Assembly (NCBI GenBank): GCA_025449935.1
Contig: JANWIJ010000097.1
Coordinates: forward strand, 1-64,000
Direction: 5' to 3'
Origin: Chitinophagaceae bacterium
GTDB lineage: Bacteria; Bacteroidota; Bacteroidia; Chitinophagales; Chitinophagaceae
DNA length: 64,000 bases
Part shown: in pieces, positions 1 to 9,616 of the stretch
Layout: each line of letters starts with the position of its first letter
Position numbering within the stretch: position 1 is the first letter of the stretch
Program-made: the position numbers and the translations under genes
Notes under the pieces: model-generated
Databases searched by the model: none
Told to the model about the DNA's origin: nothing
Seen by the model: the letters and a program-made list of their open reading frames with translations, nothing else

Positions 1-5
1 AAAAG

Positions 6-34
6 AACCCGCCTGCAGGTCAGCGGGTTTTTTT
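6..34. terminator. Rho-independent terminator-like hairpin
   Basis: aacccgc / gcgggtt stem followed by a T-run at the left window edge. Confidence 0.6.
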
Positions 35-72
35 ATTGTTTTTAAAAAACCTTATGGGCTTAATTTTACGCT

Positions 73-603
73 ATGAGATCTGCATCTGTAAATGAAATAA
101 AACAGGAACTGGTTGGGCTCAAGCCGGCTGAACTGGTGATGCTTTGCCTCCGCCTGGCAAGATTTAAGAAAGAGAATAAAGAATTGCTCAGTTACCTGCT
201 CTTTGAGGCACAGGATGAACAGGGCTATATCCAAAGCGTAAAACTGGAAATTGAAGAATTATTTGGTACAGTTAATCTTACCCAGTTATACTTTGCAAAA
301 AAGACATTGCGGAAGATCCTGCGTGTAATTAATAAACATTCACGCTATAGCGGAAACAAACAAACTGATATTGAGCTGCGGATCTTTTTTTGCCTTCAGT
401 TAAAAGCTTCCGGAATTCCTTTCCGCCAGAGTGCTGTTCTCAGCAATCTTTATGACGGCCAGCTTAAAAAGATCAATGACGTGCTGATTACGCTTCATGA
501 AGACCTGCAACATGATTATAGGAAGGAGATTGAGTCGCTCCCGGACGACGAAATTAACACCGGGAAAAAGTCCTGGTCTTTTTTGCGCGGCAGGAAAAAA
601 TGA
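73..603 (+). CDS. Hypothetical protein (176 aa)
   Basis: Complete ORF with ATG and stop, charged helical protein; no recognised domain. Confidence 0.75.
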   Translation: MRSASVNEIKQELVGLKPAELVMLCLRLARFKKENKELLSYLLFEAQDEQGYIQSVKLEIEELFGTVNLTQLYFAKKTLRKILRVINKHSRYSGNKQTDIELRIFFCLQLKASGIPFRQSAVLSNLYDGQLKKINDVLITLHEDLQHDYRKEIESLPDDEINTGKKSWSFLRGRKK

Positions 604-735
604 TCTTTCTTTTAGTTTCAGGAAAATTTGTCGTAAATAAACCGCAGGCAGACGCATTTACACCTCTACAAAGCGGATTTCAGGGACTATGTTTGTTTGT
701 CTAACTTCAGACAAGTAATACAAAAATGAAATACT

Positions 736-1212
736 ATGCAAAAGATCACTCCCTTTTTATGGTACGATGGCCAGGCAGAAGAGGCCATAAAGCTGTATAC
801 CTCTGTGTTTAAGAATTCAAAGATCCTGAGCATTTCATATTGGGGAGAAGGAAGTCCTTTTCCAAAGGGCCAGGTCATGGCCGCCACTTTTGAATTGGAT
901 GGTCAGCAATTTTACGCTTTTGATGCCGGTCCGCAGTTCAAATTCACCGAAGCTGTTTCTATGTTTGTAAGCTGCGAAACGCAGGAAGAAATAGATCATT
1001 ACTGGGAAAAGTTAACTGCCGGTGGTGGCCAGGAGAGCATGTGCGGCTGGCTGAAAGATAAATTTGGGTTGTCATGGCAGATTGTGCCCCCGGCACTGGT
1101 GAAAATGCTGAGCGATAAGGACCGGGAAAAGGCAGGAAGGATAATGGAGGCGATGATGAAAATGAAAAAAATAATTATTGCCGATTTTCAGAAAGCATAC
1201 GACGGAAAATAA
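736..1212 (+). CDS. VOC family protein (PhnB/3-demethylubiquinone methyltransferase-like)
   Basis: MQKITPFLWYDGQAEEAIKLYTSVFKNSKI... typical PhnB-like glyoxalase fold sequence. Confidence 0.88.
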   Translation: MQKITPFLWYDGQAEEAIKLYTSVFKNSKILSISYWGEGSPFPKGQVMAATFELDGQQFYAFDAGPQFKFTEAVSMFVSCETQEEIDHYWEKLTAGGGQESMCGWLKDKFGLSWQIVPPALVKMLSDKDREKAGRIMEAMMKMKKIIIADFQKAYDGK

Positions 1213-1228
1213 GAACCAGGCATACTGT

Positions 1229-2038
1229 ATGACCAAAACCAGGATTGTAAAAAATACTGCTGCATCCCCGCCGCTAAAAAAGACAGGCGCTGACCTGCCG
1301 GCGAAAAGGACTGCGAAGGAATTCATTGAACGGTTGAAAATATTGCAATCAGATGCAGAATTGAAAAAGATCCGGCGATATTTTAAATCAGCTGAAGGAG
1401 AGTATGGCGAAGGCGATAAGTTTATGGGTGTAAAGATGGGCCAGTTGTTTGCACTGGCAACAGAATTCAGCGGGATGGCTGTCAGCGAGATTGAAAAATT
1501 GCTCGAAAGCCCTATTCACGAAGTAAGGGCGGGTGGAGTAAGTATTATGGATAAAGAGTCAAGGAACAAAAAGACAACGGATAGCCGGCGCAAAGAATTC
1601 TTTGAGCTTTATATCAGGCGGCATGACCGGATCAACAACTGGGACCTTGTTGACCTGGGTTGTTTACACATGACCGGCAGTTACCTGTTTGATAAGCCGC
1701 GGAACATATTGTATAAACTGGCCCGTTCAAAAAATATGTGGGAGCGCCGCACAGCTGTCCTGAGCACCTGTTACTTTATAAGGCAGGGTGACCTGGCCGA
1801 TACATTTAAAATTGCTGAACTATTCCTTAAGGACAAGGAGGATCTGATCCATAAAGCAACGGGGTGGATGCTGCGTTTTGCCGGGGATAAGGATCGTGAA
1901 AAATTGCTCCGCTTTTTGGATAAGCATGCGAAAACAATGCCCCGGACCCTATTGCGCTATTCTATTGAAAAACTCGATAAAAAACAACGGGAACATTATT
2001 TAGGTTTGAAAAAAGCAGGGATTGGTAAGGGAGGTTGA
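1229..2038 (+). CDS. DNA alkylation repair protein (AlkD-like HEAT-repeat glycosylase)
   Basis: INNWDLVDLGCLHMTGSYL and HEAT-like helical repeats; internal Met at 1229 (MTKTRIVK) preferred because the upstream ORF start overlaps the VOC gene. Confidence 0.8.
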   Translation: MTKTRIVKNTAASPPLKKTGADLPAKRTAKEFIERLKILQSDAELKKIRRYFKSAEGEYGEGDKFMGVKMGQLFALATEFSGMAVSEIEKLLESPIHEVRAGGVSIMDKESRNKKTTDSRRKEFFELYIRRHDRINNWDLVDLGCLHMTGSYLFDKPRNILYKLARSKNMWERRTAVLSTCYFIRQGDLADTFKIAELFLKDKEDLIHKATGWMLRFAGDKDREKLLRFLDKHAKTMPRTLLRYSIEKLDKKQREHYLGLKKAGIGKGG

Positions 2039-2060
2039 TCCGGGTTTCCTATATTGAAAT

Positions 2061-3152
2061 ATGAAATTTCAACCGGCATTTCTTCATAAAGTGAGGCAGG
2101 TCATTATTATTACCCTTTGGTGGGTAATGATCGGGATATTGGTTGAGCTTAATAATGCTGTTAACTACGACCCACTTAGCAGGAAGTATTTTCTTTTTTT
2201 CATTTTTGGGAGCAATGCCTTTGAGCATTTGCTGATCACTGCCATAGGCCCCTTTATTGGAGGTATTTTAGCCGGTTCCTTTATCATCTTTTACCAGCGT
2301 GAAAAACTAAAGGGCAAAACCTATGTCCAGAAACTCCTTATCCACTCAGGGCTTTATATCCTCTTTGTTGGGGTTTGTATCCTGGTTGTAGGTCTTATCG
2401 GAGCATTGAACAACACAGCGAATGCCCGTTTTGAAGAGAAATTTTATGAAGACGTATTTAGTTTAAGGGTGTTGCGGTTACTCATTAACTGGTACTTCAT
2501 CGTTGTCCTGACGATCTTCCTGTTAGATGTAAGTGAAAAGTATGGCCCGGGTACCTTAAAAAAACTCCTGCTGGGAAAATATCATTCGGCTGGAAAAGAG
2601 GAAAGAATATTCATGTTCCTTGACCTGACATCCTCTACTACGATTGCAGAAAAAATAGGTGAGGAGCGCTATTTCGAGATGTTGCGTTTTTTTTACCAGG
2701 TGTCCAACGAGGCTGTAATTAATAACTATGGAGAAATATATCAGTATGTCGGGGATGAAATTGTGATTTCCTGGGAAAGGAAACAAGGGGTGAAGAATGC
2801 CAGCTGCCTGCAATGTTTTGCGGCTATCCGCGAAATTGTTCGGTCGAACCGGGAGATCTTTGAAGAAAAATTCGGGTTGGTGCCCGGTTTTAAAGCCGGC
2901 ATTCATTCCGGCATGGTAGCTACCGGTGAGATCGGTTCAGTTAAGAAGGATATTGTTTATTCCGGGGATGTATTGAATACTGCGGCCCGTATCGTTGCAC
3001 TGTGCAATCAATATAACGAAATGCTGATTATCTCCGGCGTGGTTTATGAAGATTTAAAGGATATGCCGGGTTATCAATTCCGCTACCTGGACAGCCCGGT
3101 ATTGCGTGGCAAAACAACTCCACTTGGTCTCTACGCGGTTAAGGATCCCTAA
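2061..3152 (+). CDS. Membrane-anchored class III adenylate/guanylate cyclase
   Basis: Four hydrophobic segments, then a cyclase domain: IFMFLDLTSST, YVGDEIVISW, GIHSGMVATGEIG, GDVLNTAARI. Confidence 0.88.
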   Translation: MKFQPAFLHKVRQVIIITLWWVMIGILVELNNAVNYDPLSRKYFLFFIFGSNAFEHLLITAIGPFIGGILAGSFIIFYQREKLKGKTYVQKLLIHSGLYILFVGVCILVVGLIGALNNTANARFEEKFYEDVFSLRVLRLLINWYFIVVLTIFLLDVSEKYGPGTLKKLLLGKYHSAGKEERIFMFLDLTSSTTIAEKIGEERYFEMLRFFYQVSNEAVINNYGEIYQYVGDEIVISWERKQGVKNASCLQCFAAIREIVRSNREIFEEKFGLVPGFKAGIHSGMVATGEIGSVKKDIVYSGDVLNTAARIVALCNQYNEMLIISGVVYEDLKDMPGYQFRYLDSPVLRGKTTPLGLYAVKDP

Positions 3153-3232
3153 TCATGCGCTACCTGAACCAGGTAATTTTTTTTGGAACTATTGAATACT
3201 TATCGTACACTTATATTCTAAATTATTTTATT

Positions 3233-3448
3233 ATGACCAGCAAAAACCCAAAACCTGCTTACCAATTTCCATTCGCACTGATGATCCTGATATTATTGGC
3301 CGTTGTATCCTGTAATAACAAAAAGGAAGAAAAGAAAGATGTTACCACCGACACAACTGTCGTTAAGCCTTCGGACCCGGTGGTGATGCCCGTTGACACG
3401 ACCAAGATGGATACCGCTACGACCAGGCCGGTAAAGACTCCTGATTAA
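3233..3448 (+). CDS. Small putative lipoprotein
   Basis: MTSKNPKPAYQFPFALMILILLAVVSCNNKK: lipobox-like signal, then a T/D/K/P-rich tail; start chosen at the internal Met. Confidence 0.6.
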   Translation: MTSKNPKPAYQFPFALMILILLAVVSCNNKKEEKKDVTTDTTVVKPSDPVVMPVDTTKMDTATTRPVKTPD

Positions 3449-3470
3449 GAATTTATCCCGACAGTTTAAC

Positions 3471-3521
3471 AACCGGGCTGCCTTGTTTATGACTAAGCGT
3501 AACAGGGGAACCCGGTTTTTT
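3471..3521 (+). terminator. Hairpin terminator between convergent genes
   Basis: aaccggg (3471-3477) pairs with cccggtt (3511-3517), inner ccttgtt/aacaggg stem, followed by T-run. Confidence 0.5.
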
Positions 3522-4924
3522 TATGGTGCTGTGGCTGTTTTCTTTTCCTGGCGTCCATGCCGGTGGTGGATCAGTTTATGAATCAGCCAGTGTTCCAGTT
3601 TGTGATGAAGCGGAATTAGTATGGCCGCAATACCGACAAAAATCATTATCTCGTAAACCGGCGTGTGATTGGTCAGTTTTGCCACAGTTGGATGGAGCAG
3701 GAGAGTCAGGTATTCAAATAAAAACAACAGCGAAAGAACTCCCAGCAGCCTGATCACCTTTACGTGTACATTGATCCGGCTGAACAGGAGGGTAATCAGG
3801 AAAAAAGCCGGGATAAAGATGCCGATCAGCAACATCTGCAATTGCTGGAGCCGTTCCTTTTGGGCCAGCCTCCTGTCGTCTTCAATCTGTAATTGCCGCA
3901 AATGTTCGTTGCTGGAAATCACCTGCGACTCCCTGATCTTGCTTTTGCTGTTTACCGAATCATTGAGTCCGCGTACATAACTTACATAGGTGAATGCGCT
4001 GTCGATACTCTGTATCTTTTTATAATGATCGGTCAGGAATTCGGCCGCCTCCAGTTCCTTGGAAAGAAAACCATCTGCTTTAGCAATGGAAAGAGACCGG
4101 TTTGCATAATGACCTGCCGAGTCATAGCGGTTCATGTGCTCATATAAATTGGCCAGCCCGAGGGTGGCCTCGCAGAGAATTTCATCATCATTGGCAGCCT
4201 CCAGGTAACCGATGGCAGTCTGGTAATTAATTAAGGATTGCGTGTAATTTCCCAATTTCAGGTAGCTGTGTCCCAACCCTGTCATCGAAGTGCCGATCAG
4301 GTCGCCATCGTCCAGGTTTCGAGCAAGTTCCAGCGACCTGTTGAAATAGGTAAAAGCAGAATCGGAAATATCAAGCCGGTTATACACGTCACCGATGTTC
4401 AGGGCACTGTAGTACTCCAGGGATTCCACCCTGAATTTGCGGATAACTGAATCTGCCTGGAAAAGGTATTCCATCGCTTTCCGGTATTCTTCCTGCAGGA
4501 CATACACAACACCGATATTCATTAGTACGCTGCCCAGGTTGCGCGGGTTATTCCTTTTCTCCTCCAGTTTCAGTTTTTGAATATTCAATTCCAGTGCGCG
4601 GGGATAATTACCGATTTTAATAAAGGTATTGGCCATTACCCCGAGCGAGCGGGACTCACCTTCCAGGTACTCTATGCTGCGGGCCAGTGAAAGCGCCTCG
4701 TAGGAAAGTCTCAGCGCAGTATCGGGGTTATAAACACTAACGGCACCGGCCAGTTGCCAGGTTAACCTGACCCGGTTGCTGTCGGTTTTTTCTGAAGCCA
4801 GTAATTTACCCAGGCTGTCGGCTTTTGCTTTCTGGGAAAAGAGCAGGGCCGGGTAAACCAGGAAAACCAGTAACAGGACAAAACTTGTTATGGTGCGTTG
4901 TGTAAAGCGGGTTTGAGCAGCCAT
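3521..4924 (-). CDS. Tetratricopeptide-repeat protein with C-terminal transmembrane helices
   Basis: Signal-like N-terminus, repeated TPR motifs (ALELNIQKLKLEEKRNN, AFTYFNRSLELARNL etc.), hydrophobic C-terminus; start set at MAAQTRF (4924) rather than the longest ORF. Confidence 0.8.
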   Translation of the reverse strand: MAAQTRFTQRTITSFVLLLVFLVYPALLFSQKAKADSLGKLLASEKTDSNRVRLTWQLAGAVSVYNPDTALRLSYEALSLARSIEYLEGESRSLGVMANTFIKIGNYPRALELNIQKLKLEEKRNNPRNLGSVLMNIGVVYVLQEEYRKAMEYLFQADSVIRKFRVESLEYYSALNIGDVYNRLDISDSAFTYFNRSLELARNLDDGDLIGTSMTGLGHSYLKLGNYTQSLINYQTAIGYLEAANDDEILCEATLGLANLYEHMNRYDSAGHYANRSLSIAKADGFLSKELEAAEFLTDHYKKIQSIDSAFTYVSYVRGLNDSVNSKSKIRESQVISSNEHLRQLQIEDDRRLAQKERLQQLQMLLIGIFIPAFFLITLLFSRINVHVKVIRLLGVLSLLFLFEYLTLLLHPTVAKLTNHTPVYEIMIFVGIAAILIPLHHKLEHWLIHKLIHHRHGRQEKKTATAP

Positions 4925-5098
4925 GGCGGTGTCATTATAGCCTAAGACGATCCTAATGTAATTATTAATGGCGGCTTTTGCGAAGATTTTCAATAAACGC
5001 CTATCCTCAACCGGAGCCCCCCGGAGAAAATGTTTCTTTGAAATTTCCTGCGGGATGAGTAGATTTAAGTTCTTTATTAAAACAATAAGCGCCACGGG

Positions 5099-6418
5099 AT
5101 GAGGTTGCGGTCCTTCATATTTGTTTTATCATTTTGCATAAGCACACTGTGTTATACCCAGACTATATATGAATTTCATTATTATTTCGGGGATGGAGAA
5201 GAGCGGGAATACGTGAAGGCTTTTATGATGAGAAATGATGATGGGACCGGGTTTATCAGGTCGGAATATATGGACCGGCAAACCAATTCCCGGAATATTG
5301 CAGAAATGCAGATGGAAGAACATTATGGGTCAGACGACAAAGGAAATGAAGATACCACGCTGCTGGTGTTTGAAGGATTTGATCCAAAAATGATCCTGGG
5401 AACCAAAGCTTATCCGGCCGACATTTTTATTTTTCAACTCAGCGAAGAAACTGGTTTCTATGAACCTCATTCGGTTGTTTCACCCAACGATGATGGAACC
5501 GAAAGTGAAGGAGTAATTACGGAGATGAATTTCCTGGAAGGTGAAGACCTTACCGAAGAACTGGTGTTGCAGTATTTTACCACGGAAGATCAATTCTATG
5601 TGAACCTTTTCGAAACAGAAGTCAGGAGCCTGACTACTGAAGAGCAAAAGACGAAATTATTCTTATTGGTAGTTGCCAATACCGAGGACGTTTCCATCGG
5701 TAAAACCTGCGCAATTGATAAGGACGCTACCCACAAAACCTTCAGCCAGGTGGCAGAATTTCTGAAGATCCAGTTTGTTCCGAAAATAATTTACGGGACC
5801 GAATTCAGTAAACTGAATGTTGACAAAGCTGTCAACGCGTTGAGACCGGGGCCGAATGATATTGTCATTTTCTATTATTCAGGTCATGGGTTTAACCAGC
5901 AAAAGGATGGTTACCTGTTTCCTTACCTGGATCTGCGGGATAAGAGTTTTCAAACTTATGGGGGGCAATACACCCTGAACATTGAATCTATTTACCAGAA
6001 AATAAAAGCGAAGGGCGCCAGGCTTAACCTGGTTATCAGTGATTGTTGCAATAATGATCCTTCGCAAACTTCCAATATCAGTACGGATATTGCCAGTACA
6101 CGGAGTTCCTCGATTGGATGGGTGATGGATAACTGCACCGCCCTTTTTATGGATTCCCGTAAGCAGTCCATATTAATGACCGCGGCTTCAAAAGGGGAGT
6201 TGTCTGCGGGTAACCCTAATGACGGCGGCATTTTTACATTTAATTTCAGGGAGTCCCTGGAAAAATTTATGGGGCCTTTCTATAAGAATGTAACCTGGAA
6301 CGGACTTGCCGATATCGCTAAAAAGCAAACAATCACCAAAGCCAATCATACCTGGTGCAGGCAGGCAGACAATAGCCGGAAAGTTTGTGTACAGAATCCT
6401 GTTTTTAAAATTGAATAG
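5099..6418 (+). CDS. Caspase-family (peptidase C14, metacaspase-like) protein
   Basis: Signal peptide; NDIVIFYYSGHGFN (catalytic His region) and LNLVISDCCNND (catalytic Cys region). Confidence 0.87.
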   Translation: MRLRSFIFVLSFCISTLCYTQTIYEFHYYFGDGEEREYVKAFMMRNDDGTGFIRSEYMDRQTNSRNIAEMQMEEHYGSDDKGNEDTTLLVFEGFDPKMILGTKAYPADIFIFQLSEETGFYEPHSVVSPNDDGTESEGVITEMNFLEGEDLTEELVLQYFTTEDQFYVNLFETEVRSLTTEEQKTKLFLLVVANTEDVSIGKTCAIDKDATHKTFSQVAEFLKIQFVPKIIYGTEFSKLNVDKAVNALRPGPNDIVIFYYSGHGFNQQKDGYLFPYLDLRDKSFQTYGGQYTLNIESIYQKIKAKGARLNLVISDCCNNDPSQTSNISTDIASTRSSSIGWVMDNCTALFMDSRKQSILMTAASKGELSAGNPNDGGIFTFNFRESLEKFMGPFYKNVTWNGLADIAKKQTITKANHTWCRQADNSRKVCVQNPVFKIE

Positions 6419-6532
6419 CAGCCTGCTTTTCGGCTGACCAGCTTAGCTCCACGTGCAAATAGAAATGAACGCCGGGACATTCCCTGTTTGTTTTAGCGGG
6501 TGTCCTATCTATGCGGAGGACTTATAACCCGG

Positions 6533-6979
6533 TTAGCTAACCAGCTTAACATTAACAGCATTGGCACCTTTAGGTCCCATCTCTGTTTCAAAAGTCACTT
6601 TATTATGTTCTTTGATTTCTTCTGTCAGCGAATTGATGTGAACAAAAACACTTTCCTGTGTTTCCAGGTCCTTAATAAATCCATATCCTTTGGCGTCATT
6701 AAAAAAAGTAACGACACCTTTGCGGATCAGGTCTTCCGGGTTTACCGGTAATTGTTTGGGAACACCGATTTCAATGTCTTCCAGTTTCACCATCACTTTT
6801 TTTCTTGGATCCGGAGGGGTGGCAGACAGGTTGCCATTTTCATCGAGGTAAGCAAGCATATCATCAAAGCTTTTGCCGTCTTTGGCATTATCTTTACGTT
6901 CCTGCTTTCTCTCAGCTTTTTCTTTTTTGTTTTGTTGTTTTTTCTTTTCTCTCTCTTTTTTATTCCAGGTTTCTGCCAT
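6533..6979 (-). CDS. Cold-shock domain protein with charged N-terminal extension
   Basis: KGVVTFFNDAKGYGFIKDLETQESVFVHINSL RNP1/RNP2-like motifs; Lys/Glu-rich N-terminus. Confidence 0.92.
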   Translation of the reverse strand: MAETWNKKEREKKKQQNKKEKAERKQERKDNAKDGKSFDDMLAYLDENGNLSATPPDPRKKVMVKLEDIEIGVPKQLPVNPEDLIRKGVVTFFNDAKGYGFIKDLETQESVFVHINSLTEEIKEHNKVTFETEMGPKGANAVNVKLVS

Positions 6980-7204
6980 ATTTATTTCTTATTTTATTTT
7001 AAAATGTTCTTTTTTAACTGTTGAGGATCAGGTGTCCCGGACCTGGTGAAAATTCTTTTTTCCCACGGATTCACCTAAAGGTAAGCTATTTCCCGATGCA
7101 GCCCATTTTCGGGTAATTATGCACGGTGTGCGGATGTAAATCTGTGTAGAAAAAGCTAATTTTGCTTTGACCAATATTTAACCAGGCAAACTAATTCAAC
7201 CAAT

Positions 7205-7564
7205 ATGAAGTTCTTGTTGTTTTTTTCATTTTTCAGCTTTATGGTATTGACTGCCAGCGCACAAAAAGCCGGCGGGAAAACCGCCGTTCCCGATTCAACG
7301 AAAAAAATCCAGCTGGTGGAAGCCTCCTGCGGGGAGTGCCAGTTTCACCTGGAAGGAAAAGGATGTCATTTGGCTGTCCGGGTAAACGGTAAAGCCTATT
7401 TTGTGGATGGCACCAGCATTGATGAACACGGGGATGCTCATGCCAAAGATGGCTTTTGTGAAACGATCAGGAAGGCTGAAGTGCAGGGAGAGGTCGTCAA
7501 AGACCGGTTTAAAGTAACTTATTTCAAACTCGTCAATAAGCCTGCTTCGGATAAGCAGCCTTAG
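7205..7564 (+). CDS. Secreted small protein, DUF6370-like
   Basis: Signal peptide plus EASCGECQFHLEGKGCHLAVRVNGKAYFVDG. Confidence 0.65.
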   Translation: MKFLLFFSFFSFMVLTASAQKAGGKTAVPDSTKKIQLVEASCGECQFHLEGKGCHLAVRVNGKAYFVDGTSIDEHGDAHAKDGFCETIRKAEVQGEVVKDRFKVTYFKLVNKPASDKQP

Positions 7565-7602
7565 AATTATGATCGAAATGAATTTCGACCATTAATGGTT
7601 TA

Positions 7603-7917
7603 TTAATCCGCCATCAATTTGATGACACCGGCATCAGTGGACTGGCTTTCCAGTACAAGAATATTTTCCACGGATGTACTCCTGTATGGCTTAACCGCCT
7701 CCACGATCAATGTCCAGTTTCCCGGTTTTGCAGGAAGGGATAATTTTCCTGCAACAGGAGTTCCCGAAACAGAATCAGCACCGCTGATGGCGGTGACCTT
7801 GCTGGCGCCTTCGGCCGGATCAATCGTTCCATGAATACCAGATTTAACTCCGGCAGGAGGGCTAAAACCACTCATCACTCCAACAGCAAGGCATAGAATC
7901 ACAATCATTTTCTTCAT
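7603..7917 (-). CDS. Secreted carboxypeptidase-regulatory-like (Ig-fold) domain protein
   Basis: MKKMIVILCLAVGVMSGFS signal; GKLSLPAKPGNWTLIVEAVKPYRSTSVENILV; start moved to internal Met at 7917. Confidence 0.6.
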   Translation of the reverse strand: MKKMIVILCLAVGVMSGFSPPAGVKSGIHGTIDPAEGASKVTAISGADSVSGTPVAGKLSLPAKPGNWTLIVEAVKPYRSTSVENILVLESQSTDAGVIKLMAD

Positions 7918-8215
7918 AACTATTTTTTTAAGTATGAGAAATAATGAAATTGAAGTGAAACCCTGCTTCCAACCTTTAAAATCAAGGACTATGCCACCCG
8001 GGGGAAAATGAGAAGAAGCAGGCCAGGTTTTTTGCACAGGTTCAGGGGAAGGTGTAAGCATAGTTGCCATAGGCACGGTATGTATTAATCCTAAATAAAG
8101 AATAAACCCGGCGGGATGTGCAATCGGGTTTGGTTGTTGGCAGAATCTTTGTTAAAGTGTAATCCGGCACTGCGACGACTTAATGTCGCACTATTAATTC
8201 TTCAAAACAAATTAT

Positions 8216-8767
8216 ATGAAAAAAGTTGGCATTTTCCCGGCGTTCAGGTTAGTAATGGTATTGGTTGCCTTGACAGTTGTCAGCAATGTCTCTGCGCAGA
8301 CCAACCGGAAAGACAAAAGGTTAGTTGAAGACAGTGACGAGGCAAGGGCGGAGTTTATCCGGGTAGACGGACTGATCAAAAACTTGTTTGACAATTCTTA
8401 TGGGTATGTAATTTTCCCGAATGTGGGGAAAGGGGGCATCGGTATTGGCGGGGCAGCTGGTAATGGCATTGTGTATGAGCAAGGTAGGATCATTGGTAAA
8501 GCTAAACTTACGCAGGTTAGTATTGGGTTCCAGTTTGGGGGACAGGCCTACCGGGAGGTTATATTCTTTGAATCTGCTGCAGACCTGGATCGGTTCAAAG
8601 AAGATAACCTGGAATTCTCTGCTCAGGCTTCTGCGGTGGCAGTTACCGCCGGTGCATCCGCCAACGTAAAGTATGCAAACGGCGTGATGATATTTACCCA
8701 GCAAAAAGGGGGGTTGATGTATGAAGCTTCAGTGGGAGGGCAAAAGTTTGATTATACCTCTTTTTAG
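8216..8767 (+). CDS. SYLF/Ysc84-family lipid-binding protein
   Basis: YGYVIFPNVGKGGIGIGGAAGNGIVYEQGRIIGKAKLTQVSIGFQFGGQAYREVIFF; secreted. Confidence 0.88.
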   Translation: MKKVGIFPAFRLVMVLVALTVVSNVSAQTNRKDKRLVEDSDEARAEFIRVDGLIKNLFDNSYGYVIFPNVGKGGIGIGGAAGNGIVYEQGRIIGKAKLTQVSIGFQFGGQAYREVIFFESAADLDRFKEDNLEFSAQASAVAVTAGASANVKYANGVMIFTQQKGGLMYEASVGGQKFDYTSF

Positions 8768-8877
8768 ATATAACCGCCAATTAATAAACATTTCGTTCGG
8801 GGCTTGATGTCCCGCCCGTCCGCCGCGAAAAAAACTTTGCTGGTAATCGTTGAAGACTTCTTGGGGCAACCCTGACT

Positions 8878-8913
8878 AAAACAAAAGCACAAGTTTTCTT
8901 GTGCTTTTGTTTT
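8878..8913. terminator. Bidirectional terminator hairpin
   Basis: aaaacaaaagcacaag-TTTT-cttgtgcttttgtttt: perfect 16-bp stem, 4-nt loop, A/T flanks on both sides, between convergent genes. Confidence 0.85.
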
Positions 8914-8947
8914 ATTTGAAATAGTTGATTTATTCTCCCGAGAATAC

Positions 8948-9481
8948 TCAGAACCTCTCATTTTTGGCCGTTACTTTCCCGTTAGTAATGTTCACCGTGT
9001 TGCCAATCTCATCTTTTACCTGCCCCGAAAAAGAAATCGTTACCACATCAGTCCCGGCATTATAGGAGCTAAAGGAATAATTCAATATCTGGCCGGGTTC
9101 ATTGTTGGAAGATAAATATGTTTGGGGCGAAGTGAAATCCTCGAAAAAATAGAAGGCATTGAGGTGATCTGTACCACTTATACCGGACTGGTAGGTCTTG
9201 TTGGTAAAGGTGAGGTCCGTCAGCGATAACACCAGGTTGAAAAAGAAACCTGATTCTTCTTCCGGGCCGATCATAGAATAAGTGTAGGTATTATTTCCCT
9301 GTAATAGTGTATTCAGCGACGCATCAAAAAGCAGGTTCCCCTTGTAGGTAGTACTTCCCTGCGTAAAGGTCCAGGTATTCTCATCAGTGCCATAATTTAC
9401 ACCATCGCCGTCTGAATTTTTTTTACAGCCGGTGAATAAAAGGAGGATAGCCGGGGTGAGAATCAGGAGGATTTTTTTCAT
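8948..9481 (-). CDS. Hypothetical lipoprotein
   Basis: MKKILLILTPAILLLFTGCKKNSDGDG lipobox; beta-rich body. Confidence 0.75.
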   Translation of the reverse strand: MKKILLILTPAILLLFTGCKKNSDGDGVNYGTDENTWTFTQGSTTYKGNLLFDASLNTLLQGNNTYTYSMIGPEEESGFFFNLVLSLTDLTFTNKTYQSGISGTDHLNAFYFFEDFTSPQTYLSSNNEPGQILNYSFSSYNAGTDVVTISFSGQVKDEIGNTVNITNGKVTAKNERF

Positions 9482-9616
9482 TTTTAAAGGGTTGATTATT
9501 ATTAACGTTTAAAACTGCCGCAAGGTAATACTTATCTGCAAAACTCCGAATTCCCACGGCAGGTAAATTGTCCGGATGAGTGTTAATGCTTACAAAGCTG
9601 GTTAGTGGCGGCCTTG

